Shown here one piece after another: positions 1 through 7,968 of a stretch of DNA of 64,000 bases. The DNA lies in the NCBI GenBank assembly GCA_902570035.1, contig CACFWO010000004.1:1-64000 (forward strand), read 5' to 3'. The notes below the pieces were generated by a model, which was not told the DNA's origin, did not search any database, and was given only the letters and a program-made list of their open reading frames with translations. How positions within the stretch are numbered: the stretch's first letter is position 1; each line of letters opens with the position of its first letter. Position numbers and translations under genes: made by a program. This stretch comes from an uncultured SAR86 cluster bacterium (GTDB lineage Bacteria > Pseudomonadota > Gammaproteobacteria > Magnimaribacterales > AG-339-G14).

Positions 1-1
1 A

Positions 2-205
2 AATTACCTTGCCCCTAATGGTCCATTAGGAATTAGGAAAGATATAAATGAATCATCTGATTTAACCTTTTCAAGGCTTTATATAAACTGTTTATCAATG
101 AATATTTTCGTTAAACCTTTTGATAATAGAAGTAGTATAGATATATTTTCTAGAAGCAATACCGATGTTGGGGTAAACCTTTCTTATCTTTGTTTAAATA
201 ATTAA
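2..205 (+). CDS. C-terminal tail of an unidentified protein (partial)
   Basis: This is an open frame entering from the left edge and ending in TAA at 203-205, about 67 codons. The visible tail is rich in Asn, Ser and hydrophobic residues and ends in an alternating polar/hydrophobic stretch (VGVNLSYLCLNN). I do not recognise the family. The frame has no internal stop and lies on the same strand as the next gene, whose promoter overlaps this stop codon. It could also be chance open frame, since only the 3' end is available. Confidence 0.4.
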   Translation, partial: NYLAPNGPLGIRKDINESSDLTFSRLYINCLSMNIFVKPFDNRSSIDIFSRSNTDVGVNLSYLCLNN

Positions 206-231
206 CTCTTATATCCAGTTGAGTATATAAT
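202..231 (+). promoter_or_regulatory. Probable promoter of the ion channel gene, leaderless
   Basis: A perfect TATAAT lies at 226-231, with TTAACT at 202-207 and an 18-base spacer. The ATG of the channel gene is at 238, only six bases after the -10 box. Transcription would therefore start at or next to the start codon. No Shine-Dalgarno sequence is present. Confidence 0.5.
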
Positions 232-237
232 CCGCAC

Positions 238-963
238 ATGAATCAAGTAGTTCAATTTTTCTTAAAGATCAGAAATAGTAGTTTTTTCAATGGAATAGTT
301 ATTTTTGTGATTATTGGTTCAGCAATCTACGCGGGAGTAAGTTCTTACGATTTAGCAGATGATTATGTGGGAATTTTGAATTTCTTAGATACTGCTATTA
401 CAGTTTTCTTCCTGATAGAGATTATAATAAGAATTATTGCAGAGAGATCTTTAATCAAATTTTTTCAAAGCGGATGGAACATATTTGATTTCATAATCGT
501 TACAGTTAGCTTGATTCCTATCCCCGGTGGTGAAACAGCTTTTGTTGCAAGGTTACTCAGAATTGTAAGAGTGCTACGAATTATCACCGTTGTGCCTGCC
601 TTAAAGAAAATTGTTGATGCTCTATTTGAGACTCTTCCAAGGGTAGGTTTTGTTGCACTTTTAATGTTCATTTTTATATATATATGGGCTGCCATAGGCA
701 CATTAGTTTTTGGAACTACAGATCCAGAGCATTGGGGCAATATTGGTCTAGCAATGCTAACACTTGCACAAGTTGCCACATACGACGATTGGGCAGCTGT
801 AATGAAAGATATTATTGAAGTTTTCCCATGGGTTTGGATTTACTTTTTAAGCTTTATTCTTTTAAATGCTGTCATTATGTTAAATATGGTTATTGGAATA
901 ATTGTTGACGTAATGTCTCAGAAATCAAGCAGCGGTCAATTAAGTGCAGATGAGAATCAATAA
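238..963 (+). CDS. Voltage-gated cation channel, single six-TM domain (NaChBac-like)
   Basis: The 241-residue inner-membrane protein has the layout of bacterial one-domain voltage-gated channels: S1 about 15-35, S2 with acidic E61, S3 with D84, and an S4 with arginines every third residue (R105, R108, R111, R114). S5, a pore loop and S6 (about 199-226) follow. Known bacterial Nav channels have the filter TLESWAS or TLESWSM; here the aligned residues 181-187 read TYDDWAA. Two aspartates replace the Glu-Ser pair, which resembles the engineered calcium-selective CavAb filter. Ion selectivity is inferred. The gene probably has its own leaderless promoter, and a small lipoprotein gene overlaps its 3' end. 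Confidence 0.88.
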   Translation: MNQVVQFFLKIRNSSFFNGIVIFVIIGSAIYAGVSSYDLADDYVGILNFLDTAITVFFLIEIIIRIIAERSLIKFFQSGWNIFDFIIVTVSLIPIPGGETAFVARLLRIVRVLRIITVVPALKKIVDALFETLPRVGFVALLMFIFIYIWAAIGTLVFGTTDPEHWGNIGLAMLTLAQVATYDDWAAVMKDIIEVFPWVWIYFLSFILLNAVIMLNMVIGIIVDVMSQKSSSGQLSADENQ

Positions 964-1192
964 ATATCTGATTTTTTTATTATCTCTTACTCTATATTCT
1001 TGTGCTTACGAAAAAATCGTTAAAAATTCTATGTATGATTTAGATGAGTTTGATGCATGTTATTTAGATCACAAATCATCTTTAGATGAAAACAAACAAA
1101 AATACCTTGATATTCTTATAAAGCTAAGAAACTATAATTGTTCTCGCTATTATGAACTTTTTGTTAGAGGAACAATAATACAGGGCTACTAG
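950..1192 (+). CDS. Small putative lipoprotein, 80 aa
   Basis: The hydrophobic N-terminus ends in a lipobox-like L15-Y-S-C18, predicting a lipid-anchored envelope protein of about 63 mature residues. Two more cysteines (in DACY and YNCS) could form a disulfide. I do not recognise the family. ATG 950 is preferred over the in-frame GTG 944 because it gives a normal signal peptide. The start overlaps the 3' end of the channel gene, so translation is probably coupled. The stop codon shares the palindrome CTAG with the stop of the convergent transporter gene. Confidence 0.6.
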   Translation: MRINKYLIFLLSLTLYSCAYEKIVKNSMYDLDEFDACYLDHKSSLDENKQKYLDILIKLRNYNCSRYYELFVRGTIIQGY

Positions 1193-2961
1193 AACCAAAA
1201 AATAAGAAGCAAAGGAGTAGATACCGCGATGATAAGAAGCTCCAAAGGTAGTCCAAGTTTCCAATAATCTCCAAATTTATAATTCCCTGGTCCCATCACC
1301 AATGTATTGCATTGATGACCTATTGGAGATAGGAAAGCACAGCTAGCTCCTATGGCAACACACATTAGGAAAGGTTCAGATGGGTAACCTAACTGATTTG
1401 CTATAGTAACCGAGATAGGGCCCATGATCACTGCTGTAGCAGCATTATTGATAACATCTGACAGACACATAGTAGCAACCATTAAAATAACTAAAGTGCC
1501 GACTAAACCAAATTGAATTGATTGAGTAGCTATAGCGGTAGCAAGAATATTGGTAAGGCCACTGTCATACAGTGCATCACCAATAGGTATCATAGCTCCA
1601 AGTAAAACAATTACAGGCCATTCAATATGCCTGTAAAGCATATTTGGTTTTAACAACTTAGAGGCAACAAAAGCCAAAACACATAGTAAAAAAGCTATAA
1701 CAACATTTAAAAAATTAGTGATAACAAGAAGTAAACTTAATGAAAATAGACCTAGAGATAAAAGTACCTTCGAATCATCTTTAATTACATCAAGTTCTCT
1801 CTGCCATAAAGGCATTAAACCTAAATCCTGCATTTTTTCGCTAGTATCCTTTTGTTCTTCTCTCGTTGCCACAAGAAGCACATCTCCCGACTTGAAATGT
1901 TCATTTGATAAACTTCCCTGAAAATTTGTACCTTTCCTCCAAAGCCCTAAAATAGCCATTTGTCGTCCTGCCATCGTAGAAAAATAATCCATTGTTCTTC
2001 CGATTAACCTGGATCCTGGAGAAATCATAGTCTCAATTTCACCAAAACTTCCTGAATCTAAATCTTTAATTTCTGTTCTAAGAGTGAGTCCATATTTTTC
2101 TTGAATACCTGAAACTTCTTCTGGACTAACTTTTATGAGCAATATTTGTGATTCTTTTAATTCATCAAAATTACTTAATATCTCTCTTGCATCTGAAGAT
2201 TCATTTACAGATCCAATAAGAACAATGTCAGATCCTAACTCTTTCCTAAACTCTTGAGTTCTTTTTCCAATGAGTTCACTATCTTTCTCGATTACCAATT
2301 CAACTAAATATTCATTTATGTCCACTAATGAGGATGCATCATTTTCTCCAGATCTATTTTTAACCAGAATAAATCCTAATAAAGCAATAAAAATCACACC
2401 TCCAATGCTTACTGGTAATCCAGCGTAAGCAAAATCAAAAAATTCAAAACCTTCATCTGAGTATTGATCTCTAAATTCAGAAATGATTATATTTGGTGGA
2501 GTTCCGATCTTTGTGTTCATACCACCCAAAATAGAGGCAAATGCGAGAGGCATTAAAAATTTTGAAGGGGACCAAGACATCTTTTGACATATTCCCAAGG
2601 TTACTGGCAAAAGCATTGCCATTGCGCCGATATTGTTCATAAATGAGGACAAAATAACTGCGATCCCCATAAGGATGACTAGAAATTGGAATTCGCTATT
2701 AGCAATTTGTTGAAGAAGATTACCAATTTTGCCAATTAATCCTGACGCTTCTAGACCTTTGCTAATTAATAATACTAAAGCAACCGTTATAACAGCAGGA
2801 TGACCAAAGCCTATAAATGCTTCTTTTGCAGGCACAAAGCCCAGCACGACTAAAACCGCTAAACTGGTTAATGCAACTGCATCATAGCGATATTTTCCCC
2901 AAATAAACATCCCCACCATTACTAAGAGAATGCATGAAAGTATGATTTGATTGATGTCCAT
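1189..2961 (-). CDS. SLC13/DASS-family anion transporter with two RCK_C (TrkA-C) domains
   Basis: The 590-residue polytopic protein has transmembrane blocks at about 5-200 and 395-590. These flank a cytosolic insert (about 215-385) holding two TrkA-C-like domains. Matching half-sites are visible: NNIGAMAMLLP near 109-119 with GTPPN at 153-157, and INNAATAVIMGP near 504-515 with SPIGHQCN at 545-552. This architecture is typical of bacterial Na+-coupled permeases annotated for sulfate, dicarboxylates or other anions. The substrate cannot be read from sequence. The gene stands alone, convergent with the small lipoprotein gene and sharing a four-base stop overlap. Confidence 0.85.
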   Translation of the reverse strand: MDINQIILSCILLVMVGMFIWGKYRYDAVALTSLAVLVVLGFVPAKEAFIGFGHPAVITVALVLLISKGLEASGLIGKIGNLLQQIANSEFQFLVILMGIAVILSSFMNNIGAMAMLLPVTLGICQKMSWSPSKFLMPLAFASILGGMNTKIGTPPNIIISEFRDQYSDEGFEFFDFAYAGLPVSIGGVIFIALLGFILVKNRSGENDASSLVDINEYLVELVIEKDSELIGKRTQEFRKELGSDIVLIGSVNESSDAREILSNFDELKESQILLIKVSPEEVSGIQEKYGLTLRTEIKDLDSGSFGEIETMISPGSRLIGRTMDYFSTMAGRQMAILGLWRKGTNFQGSLSNEHFKSGDVLLVATREEQKDTSEKMQDLGLMPLWQRELDVIKDDSKVLLSLGLFSLSLLLVITNFLNVVIAFLLCVLAFVASKLLKPNMLYRHIEWPVIVLLGAMIPIGDALYDSGLTNILATAIATQSIQFGLVGTLVILMVATMCLSDVINNAATAVIMGPISVTIANQLGYPSEPFLMCVAIGASCAFLSPIGHQCNTLVMGPGNYKFGDYWKLGLPLELLIIAVSTPLLLIFWF

Positions 2962-3055
2962 AAGAAGATAGTTACTTTACATCATGTTGATGCCAAGATC
3001 ATGAAACTATCATATTTTATTAAAACCACACCGATCATAGATAAATTAAGGCTTT

Positions 3056-3084
3056 TTGACGGTAAATATAGTAAAATTTATATA
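3056..3084 (+). promoter_or_regulatory. Probable sigma-70 promoter upstream of the lipoprotein gene
   Basis: TTGACG at 3056-3061 and TATATA at 3079-3084 are separated by 17 bases, in the intergenic region between the divergent transporter and lipoprotein genes. It would give a 5' leader of about 95 bases before ATG 3189. Prediction is by eye only. Confidence 0.4.
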
Positions 3085-3188
3085 CAAAATAAGTTTTTGT
3101 TAGTTTGACTATGTGTCATTTTGACAATAAAATTCTCTTCTTTCTTAATTATGAGAAAAAAAGGGGAAAAACTTCATGGAGTGGGTTT

Positions 3189-3665
3189 ATGAAGACTATA
3201 AACATGAAAACATTTAACAAGGTACTGATCCTTCCTTTGTTATTATTTGTATTGGCTAATTGCGCTGGTACTAACGTTACTACCTTTTCTTCTGCATCTA
3301 TTATGCTTGATGACTTTATTGAACAAAACGGTGGAAAAGGGGCAGTTAATGACGAGACAATTCATTATCCTTTAGATATTCAAACCTTGTCTTGTTCAGA
3401 AATGCAAGCAAACAGGATAAGAATTTCTAATTTAATCAACAATTTATCTGAAAAAGTAGTAGAAAACGCTAACAGAAGCACTAGTTACTCTACCTATGGA
3501 TTAACAAAACATGATCCACTGATCGGAACAAGTTTTATCGGAATCAGCTCTGTAGGTTTAAATCCTGAAGTTACAGAATATAGAAAACTCAAATTAGTGT
3601 TAGAAGAACTTAACACTACTTCTATCCTCAAGTGTACTCCACCTGAGGTAATGAGAACTCCGTAA
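3189..3665 (+). CDS. Putative lipoprotein of unknown function, 158 aa
   Basis: ATG 3189 is chosen because it follows a GGAG at 3179-3182 and places a signal peptide directly at the N-terminus, with the lipobox L22-A-N-C25. The open frame could be extended upstream to 3105, but that would bury the signal sequence. The mature part has one pair of cysteines (LSCSEM and LKCTPP) and a polar, possibly helical middle (MQANRIRISNLINNLSEK). I do not recognise the family. It is probably anchored in an envelope membrane and transcribed from the 3056-3084 promoter. Confidence 0.65.
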   Translation: MKTINMKTFNKVLILPLLLFVLANCAGTNVTTFSSASIMLDDFIEQNGGKGAVNDETIHYPLDIQTLSCSEMQANRIRISNLINNLSEKVVENANRSTSYSTYGLTKHDPLIGTSFIGISSVGLNPEVTEYRKLKLVLEELNTTSILKCTPPEVMRTP

Positions 3666-3696
3666 ATATTTACAAATTTAAAAGACCTTATGGCTA

Positions 3697-3702
3697 TATA
3701 AT
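3697..3702 (+). promoter_or_regulatory. -10 box (TATAAT) abutting the start of the CREST hydrolase gene
   Basis: A perfect TATAAT lies five bases before ATG 3708, with no Shine-Dalgarno and no good -35 hexamer. Its position suggests a leaderless transcript like those proposed at 238 and 14968, but without a -35 the support is limited. Confidence 0.3.
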
Positions 3703-3707
3703 TAATT

Positions 3708-4649
3708 ATGGCCATTCGTTTTGCTTATCTGTCCAGTTTCTTATTTCTTCTTTTTTATGGAATTTTTGCTTTTCTAGGTATTAGCATTTCTCTTGAGCCA
3801 GGAATGGAGGTTGGAGGAGTATCAAGGTGGTGTGAAAGAGTTAGCGATAGTATTTTCAGAGAGCCTGTTAATACACTTACAAACTTAGCCTTTATGGTAA
3901 CTGGCTTGATAATGTTTCATGTTCTTAATCGAGACAAAGAAAATATAAATACTTTCCATACCCTGACTCCAATAGCAATTTTATACGCATCTGCAGCCAT
4001 TTTTTTAGGACCTGGATCATTTTTAATGCACGGCACTCATACAGAATGGGGTGGTTGGGCAGATAACTTAAGTATGGTTATGTATATTGTTATCCCTTGG
4101 TTATATAACTTCAAAGTAATGGCTAAATGGAGCGTAAGTACCTTCTTTAAAGTCTACTTGAGTATCATTGTTGCCTATGGTTTAGGTAGATGGTTTCTTG
4201 GCGATGGTATGGGAATAGGTTTTAGTGTTTACGGTGTATCTATAGGTGTGTGGGTTGTTTCTGAATTCTTATTTAAATATTGGAGTCAAAGAATGAGATT
4301 TTTGTCTGGTTTTATTGGTTTTCTTGTTGCTGCGATATTTGGAATTTATCCGCAAGAAATATTCAATAATCTTGAACAATATTGGTGGATTATATTTTTC
4401 TGGTTGCCTGGGCTCGTTTGCAATACTAAACCTGATTACGAACGAAAGCATTTCCCTTGGTTTTATGTTGGGATGTTTTTATATATTTCAGCTTTTATAA
4501 TTTGGTTGCAAGGGTATCCAAATCAACCTTTATGTAATCCAGATTCATTAATCCAGCCTCACGGTATTTGGCATATATTATGCTCGCTGGCAACTCTTAG
4601 TTTCTTTATTTTTTTAAGAACGGAGCAAATAAAAAAAAGAGAGGCGTAG
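3708..4649 (+). CDS. Seven-TM CREST-superfamily (ceramidase-like) membrane hydrolase
   Basis: The 313-residue polytopic protein carries the scattered metal-site pattern of the CREST superfamily (alkaline ceramidase, PAQR, Per1): S104-x3-H108 in GPGSFLMH, D119 in ADNLSM, and H285-x3-H289 near the C-terminus. The region C42-E43 to REPVNTLTNLAF (51-62) matches bacterial ceramidase-domain proteins. Such enzymes hydrolyse amide bonds of lipids within the membrane using zinc. The substrate here is unknown, and sphingolipid use in this organism is not shown. Its stop codon lies inside the bidirectional terminator shared with the next convergent gene. Confidence 0.72.
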   Translation: MAIRFAYLSSFLFLLFYGIFAFLGISISLEPGMEVGGVSRWCERVSDSIFREPVNTLTNLAFMVTGLIMFHVLNRDKENINTFHTLTPIAILYASAAIFLGPGSFLMHGTHTEWGGWADNLSMVMYIVIPWLYNFKVMAKWSVSTFFKVYLSIIVAYGLGRWFLGDGMGIGFSVYGVSIGVWVVSEFLFKYWSQRMRFLSGFIGFLVAAIFGIYPQEIFNNLEQYWWIIFFWLPGLVCNTKPDYERKHFPWFYVGMFLYISAFIIWLQGYPNQPLCNPDSLIQPHGIWHILCSLATLSFFIFLRTEQIKKREA

Positions 4650-4665
4650 GCCTCTCTTTTTATTT
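4631..4665. terminator. Bidirectional intrinsic terminator
   Basis: The stem GAGAGGC (4639-4645) / GCCTCTC (4650-4656) has a four-base loop, a run of A on the left and a run of T on the right. It can therefore stop transcription from either side. It serves the CREST gene on the plus strand and the secreted-protein gene on the minus strand. Confidence 0.85.
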
Positions 4666-4674
4666 TATTTACTT

Positions 4675-5373
4675 TTACTGTCCGGGCGTCCAGTCTTTTA
4701 CTACAGCACTCATATTTACTCTTAATAAATCTCTAAAACTAGGAGCTTTTCTTAAGAATGTTTCATATTCTCTAGTAAGATTTCCTTGGTTCATATATCC
4801 ATCTAAGTATGAGTCTAAAGATTTATATCCACAATATGCAAAATGTGTACCTGACTCTGATGGTTCAACTCCAGGACCCATAGCAACTAGTCCCCATGAA
4901 CTAGGGCATTGACCTTCAGTGTTCATCAACTTTGAATAAGCGTTAGCATATGCTGCTGGGTCACTAACATTCATGATAAATATTTGGAAAACTTGATCTT
5001 CAGAAGGATCGCCTCCAGTAAGTAAAGGCATTCCGAGAGTTTGAAAAGTAGATTCTGAGATCGAGTTCATCTTTTGTAAAAATTTTGCTGCAGCTGGACA
5101 TGATGCAAAATTGTTTGCCCATGCCATGTATGCCATTTTATTTGGATAAGTTACGATAATTGTATGAGTTGTATCATCATAACCGTTGAAAAACTCATTC
5201 ATTAATCTTATGCCAGTTGTTTGTGGACAATTGGAAGCTGCATATTCATCCATTGCTTCAACGACAGCAAGAGGATTATCAGTATTTATTCCAAAAAATG
5301 CTTGAAATGGTCTTTCTTGACTTAAAGCAAAAGTAGAACAAAAAAGTAAAAAAGTTAAAAATATTTTCTTCAT
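4675..5373 (-). CDS. Secreted duplicated-domain protein, paralogue 1 of 3
   Basis: The 232-residue protein has a clear signal peptide (residues 1-18) and two homologous halves of about 105 residues. Each half has a strand-helix pattern like a dimeric alpha/beta-barrel (ferredoxin-like) domain, and each carries a Thr-His at equivalent positions, H70 and H177. The same 107-residue His-His spacing occurs in the products at 6406-7134 and 10377-11102. C49 and C92 flank the first half and could form a disulfide. I do not recognise the family. A strong AGGAG ribosome site and the terminator at 4631-4665 define a single-gene unit. Ligand binding or periplasmic detoxification is possible, but unsupported. 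Confidence 0.75.
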   Translation of the reverse strand: MKKIFLTFLLFCSTFALSQERPFQAFFGINTDNPLAVVEAMDEYAASNCPQTTGIRLMNEFFNGYDDTTHTIIVTYPNKMAYMAWANNFASCPAAAKFLQKMNSISESTFQTLGMPLLTGGDPSEDQVFQIFIMNVSDPAAYANAYSKLMNTEGQCPSSWGLVAMGPGVEPSESGTHFAYCGYKSLDSYLDGYMNQGNLTREYETFLRKAPSFRDLLRVNMSAVVKDWTPGQ

Positions 5374-5510
5374 AATATCTCCTATATTAATTTTATTAAT
5401 TTATAACATTAAAATAACTTATAAAATAAATAAATGTAAAAATTAGGAAAACAATTTAATAATAATACTTAAAAAGATCTAACTAATAATTTTGACAACA
5501 GGGGGTAGTG

Positions 5511-6317
5511 ATGAGTGATGTATTAAAAAAGGAATATTTGAAGGAAGGTGTAATAGTCTTAATTCTTAACAGACCTCATGTTTTGAATAGTTTAAACAAA
5601 GAACTTGTAGATTCTTTGTTAGAAGCTTTTGATGATATTTATGAGAATAATTCAATAAGATCGGTAATTATCACTGGTGAAGGCAGGGGCTTTTGTAGTG
5701 GAGCTGATTTAGCTGGAGGAGGTTGGCCTAGCAACCCAGAATGGTCGCCAGGAGAGTCTACTGCTAATGCAATGGAGATAGGATTTAATCCTTTAGTTAG
5801 AAAGATTGTTGATTGTCCCAAACCAGTCGTCAATGCAATTAACGGTATATCTGCTGGCGGAGGTGTTGGTTTAGCGTTATGCGGAGATTTATTAATTGCA
5901 TCTGAGTCTGCAAAATTCAAACTTGTCTTTGGACCTCAATTGGGAATTATTTCTGATGTTGGTGCTTCGTGGTTGATTCCAAATTTACTTGGCAGAGCAA
6001 GGGCAAATGGGATGGCTCTTTTAGGAGAAGATATAGATTCAATTAAAGCATTAAATTGGGGGTTAGTTTATGAAGTAATTCCTGATGATGAGCTAAAACA
6101 AAAGGCAATAGAGTATGCAATTCAATTAGCTAATGGATCTATTACAGGGTTAAAAGCTATTGTAAGAGCTCATGATAATGCTTTTAAAAGTACTCTCTTC
6201 GAGCAACTTGATTATGAAAGAGATACTCAGAGAATCCTTACTGATGGAGATGTATTCAAAGAAGGAGTAACTGCATTTATAGAAAAAAGGAAACCAAATT
6301 TTCGGGATATTGAATAA
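5511..6317 (+). CDS. Enoyl-CoA hydratase/isomerase family protein, PaaG-like
   Basis: The 268-residue crotonase-fold protein shows both oxyanion-hole segments, GRGFCSGADL (59-68) and NGISAGGGVG (111-120). The stretch after D149 (SDVGASWLIP, then GRARANGMALLG) closely follows PaaG, 1,2-epoxyphenylacetyl-CoA isomerase. In PaaG the equivalent Asp is catalytic. The usual hydratase Glu pair is not evident, so isomerase chemistry is more likely than simple hydration. ATG 5511 is preferred over GTG 5508 because of the GGGGG at 5501-5505. It is an isolated gene between two secreted-family genes; no other phenylacetate genes are present. Confidence 0.8.
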   Translation: MSDVLKKEYLKEGVIVLILNRPHVLNSLNKELVDSLLEAFDDIYENNSIRSVIITGEGRGFCSGADLAGGGWPSNPEWSPGESTANAMEIGFNPLVRKIVDCPKPVVNAINGISAGGGVGLALCGDLLIASESAKFKLVFGPQLGIISDVGASWLIPNLLGRARANGMALLGEDIDSIKALNWGLVYEVIPDDELKQKAIEYAIQLANGSITGLKAIVRAHDNAFKSTLFEQLDYERDTQRILTDGDVFKEGVTAFIEKRKPNFRDIE

Positions 6318-6405
6318 GTAAAAGTTTCCTTTTTGTCACAATTGATTTTGGAATCTAATTTTAAATTGGTTCATAATAATTTTAATAATATAGGAGATGT
6401 TAAAT

Positions 6406-7134
6406 ATGAAAAAACTTTTAATTTTAGTTACTTTTCTTGCATCGTCTTTTTCTTACACTGCTCCTATTTGGGCAGAGTTTCAAATAAAAGTAGATGACCC
6501 TATTAAAGCAGCTAGTATTGCTGCTGCAACAGACAGGTATATGAAAAGCGATTTTGTAAAAAATAATTTTAATGGATCTGTGCACTTGAATGCATATGTA
6601 TCTAATGGAGATAATCCAGCAACTCATTCATTAGTTTGGTTATTTCCGAGCATGACTGATGCATCCGTCTTTCAAACTAAATCAATAGATCCTACAAACA
6701 GAGCTTCACAAGAGTTTTTTGCAGCTCTATCTCAAAATTCCGAAGCTACATCTGATTTAATGCATACCTTTGTTACTAACTGGGGAGATGCTTCTAATGA
6801 CGATAGGGTTTGGGAAGTTCATAATTTTTACGCAACTGATGCTGGAAAAGTCGTAGATTTAACTAATAAAATGATGAAATCTATGGATGATTTTCCAGGT
6901 CAATTAGGTTTGTCTCAGAATACCTATGGTAACGGTGATACAACTCACGCCTTTACTGTCGGCTTTGAATCTATTGAAGAAATGGAAAATTGGCAGGATA
7001 AACTTGCCACTAATCCAGCTTTTAGTAAATGGTTGGTTGATATGGGTAAGACTGTAGAGTGGAAGGGTTCTGAATTAGTAGTGAATGCTGCTGTTTATGA
7101 CTCTGCATTAACTTTAGAAGAATTCATTCAGTAA
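6406..7134 (+). CDS. Secreted duplicated-domain protein, paralogue 2 of 3
   Basis: The 242-residue protein has a signal peptide of about 19 residues and two similar halves. The marker histidines are H74 (NPATH) and H181 (GDTTH), again exactly 107 residues apart. It lacks the cysteine pair of the other two paralogues, so a disulfide is not a constant feature. ATG 6406 is preferred over the in-frame ATG 6397, which sits inside the ribosome site TAGGAG; 6406 gives a normal nine-base spacing. An intrinsic terminator follows immediately. Function is unknown. Confidence 0.75.
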   Translation: MKKLLILVTFLASSFSYTAPIWAEFQIKVDDPIKAASIAAATDRYMKSDFVKNNFNGSVHLNAYVSNGDNPATHSLVWLFPSMTDASVFQTKSIDPTNRASQEFFAALSQNSEATSDLMHTFVTNWGDASNDDRVWEVHNFYATDAGKVVDLTNKMMKSMDDFPGQLGLSQNTYGNGDTTHAFTVGFESIEEMENWQDKLATNPAFSKWLVDMGKTVEWKGSELVVNAAVYDSALTLEEFIQ

Positions 7135-7140
7135 AAGTAC

Positions 7141-7178
7141 CTAAAAAAAATACCCGTTTCTTGACGGGTATTTTTTTA
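7141..7178. terminator. Bidirectional intrinsic terminator
   Basis: The stem TACCCGT (7151-7157) / ACGGGTA (7164-7170) is flanked by an A-run on the left and a T-run on the right. It separates the secreted paralogue from the convergent Anbu gene, whose stop codon overlaps the right edge. Confidence 0.85.
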
Positions 7179-7913
7179 GTCAGGTTTTTCCCAATGAAAT
7201 TTAGGTAATTTACTAACGCCTTTATCAATCTGTTCAGACCATATATCAGATAATTCTTTAAAGAAAGGAGAATCAAGCTTAAGTTGTTCTTTAAAATCCA
7301 AATTAATTTCATCTTTCTTAAAGACAACTAAATCTATTGGAGGTCCTACAGTCAAATCAGATCTCATTGTAGAGTCTAAAGAAAGCAGTGCTACTCGTGC
7401 TGCATCACCCAGTGAAATATTTTGATAGATCATTCTATCGAGGATGGGTTTACCGTATTTAATTTCCCCGATTTGTAAATAAGGTTGATTATCAGACATA
7501 TAAATAAAATTTCCTTCAGGATAAACAAGCAATAAATTTGGATCGTGCCCTTTTATTTGGCCACCAACTATAAAATAAGAACCAAGCAAGGCAGATCCTT
7601 GATTAAAATTTTCTTGGGTCTTAGATTGATATTCAACGTTTAGTTCACCGATATAAGTAGCAACTTCCTCTATATCTGCGCATGTATTTAAGTTTCTTAC
7701 TAAGTTTTTGGAATCTAAATCTTTTTCAATTCTGTGGTAAACAGCTTGTGAGGTAGAAAGATTTCCAGATGTTAAAATTACAAAAGCTCTGTCTCCCACA
7801 TTAAATGTAAACATTTTTGAGTATGTGCTTATGTTATCAAGCCCAGCATTAGTTCTTGAATCTGAAGCAAATACTAATCCATCATTTATTTTTATTGCTA
7901 AACAATAGGTCAT
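7176..7913 (-). CDS. Anbu-type proteasome-related peptidase (HslV-like Ntn hydrolase)
   Basis: The 245-residue protein begins MTYCLAI and continues with GLVFASDSRTNAG and STYSKMF, the hallmark N-terminus of Anbu, the ancestral beta-subunit-like bacterial proteasome homologue. Removal of Met would expose Thr2 as the nucleophile, and the acidic D18 and lysine K33 lie where 20S/HslV active-site residues are expected. Anbu forms cytosolic rings with poorly defined substrates. Its usual partners, a circularly permuted ATP-grasp protein and an alpha-E protein, start 55 bases away on the opposite strand, which strongly supports the call. The transglutaminase-like partner usually in this set is absent nearby. 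Confidence 0.9.
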   Translation of the reverse strand: MTYCLAIKINDGLVFASDSRTNAGLDNISTYSKMFTFNVGDRAFVILTSGNLSTSQAVYHRIEKDLDSKNLVRNLNTCADIEEVATYIGELNVEYQSKTQENFNQGSALLGSYFIVGGQIKGHDPNLLLVYPEGNFIYMSDNQPYLQIGEIKYGKPILDRMIYQNISLGDAARVALLSLDSTMRSDLTVGPPIDLVVFKKDEINLDFKEQLKLDSPFFKELSDIWSEQIDKGVSKLPKFHWEKPD

Positions 7914-7968
7914 TTTTTAATCTAAATGGATGTTATATTCGATAAATTAGAGATAAGTAAATAACAAA

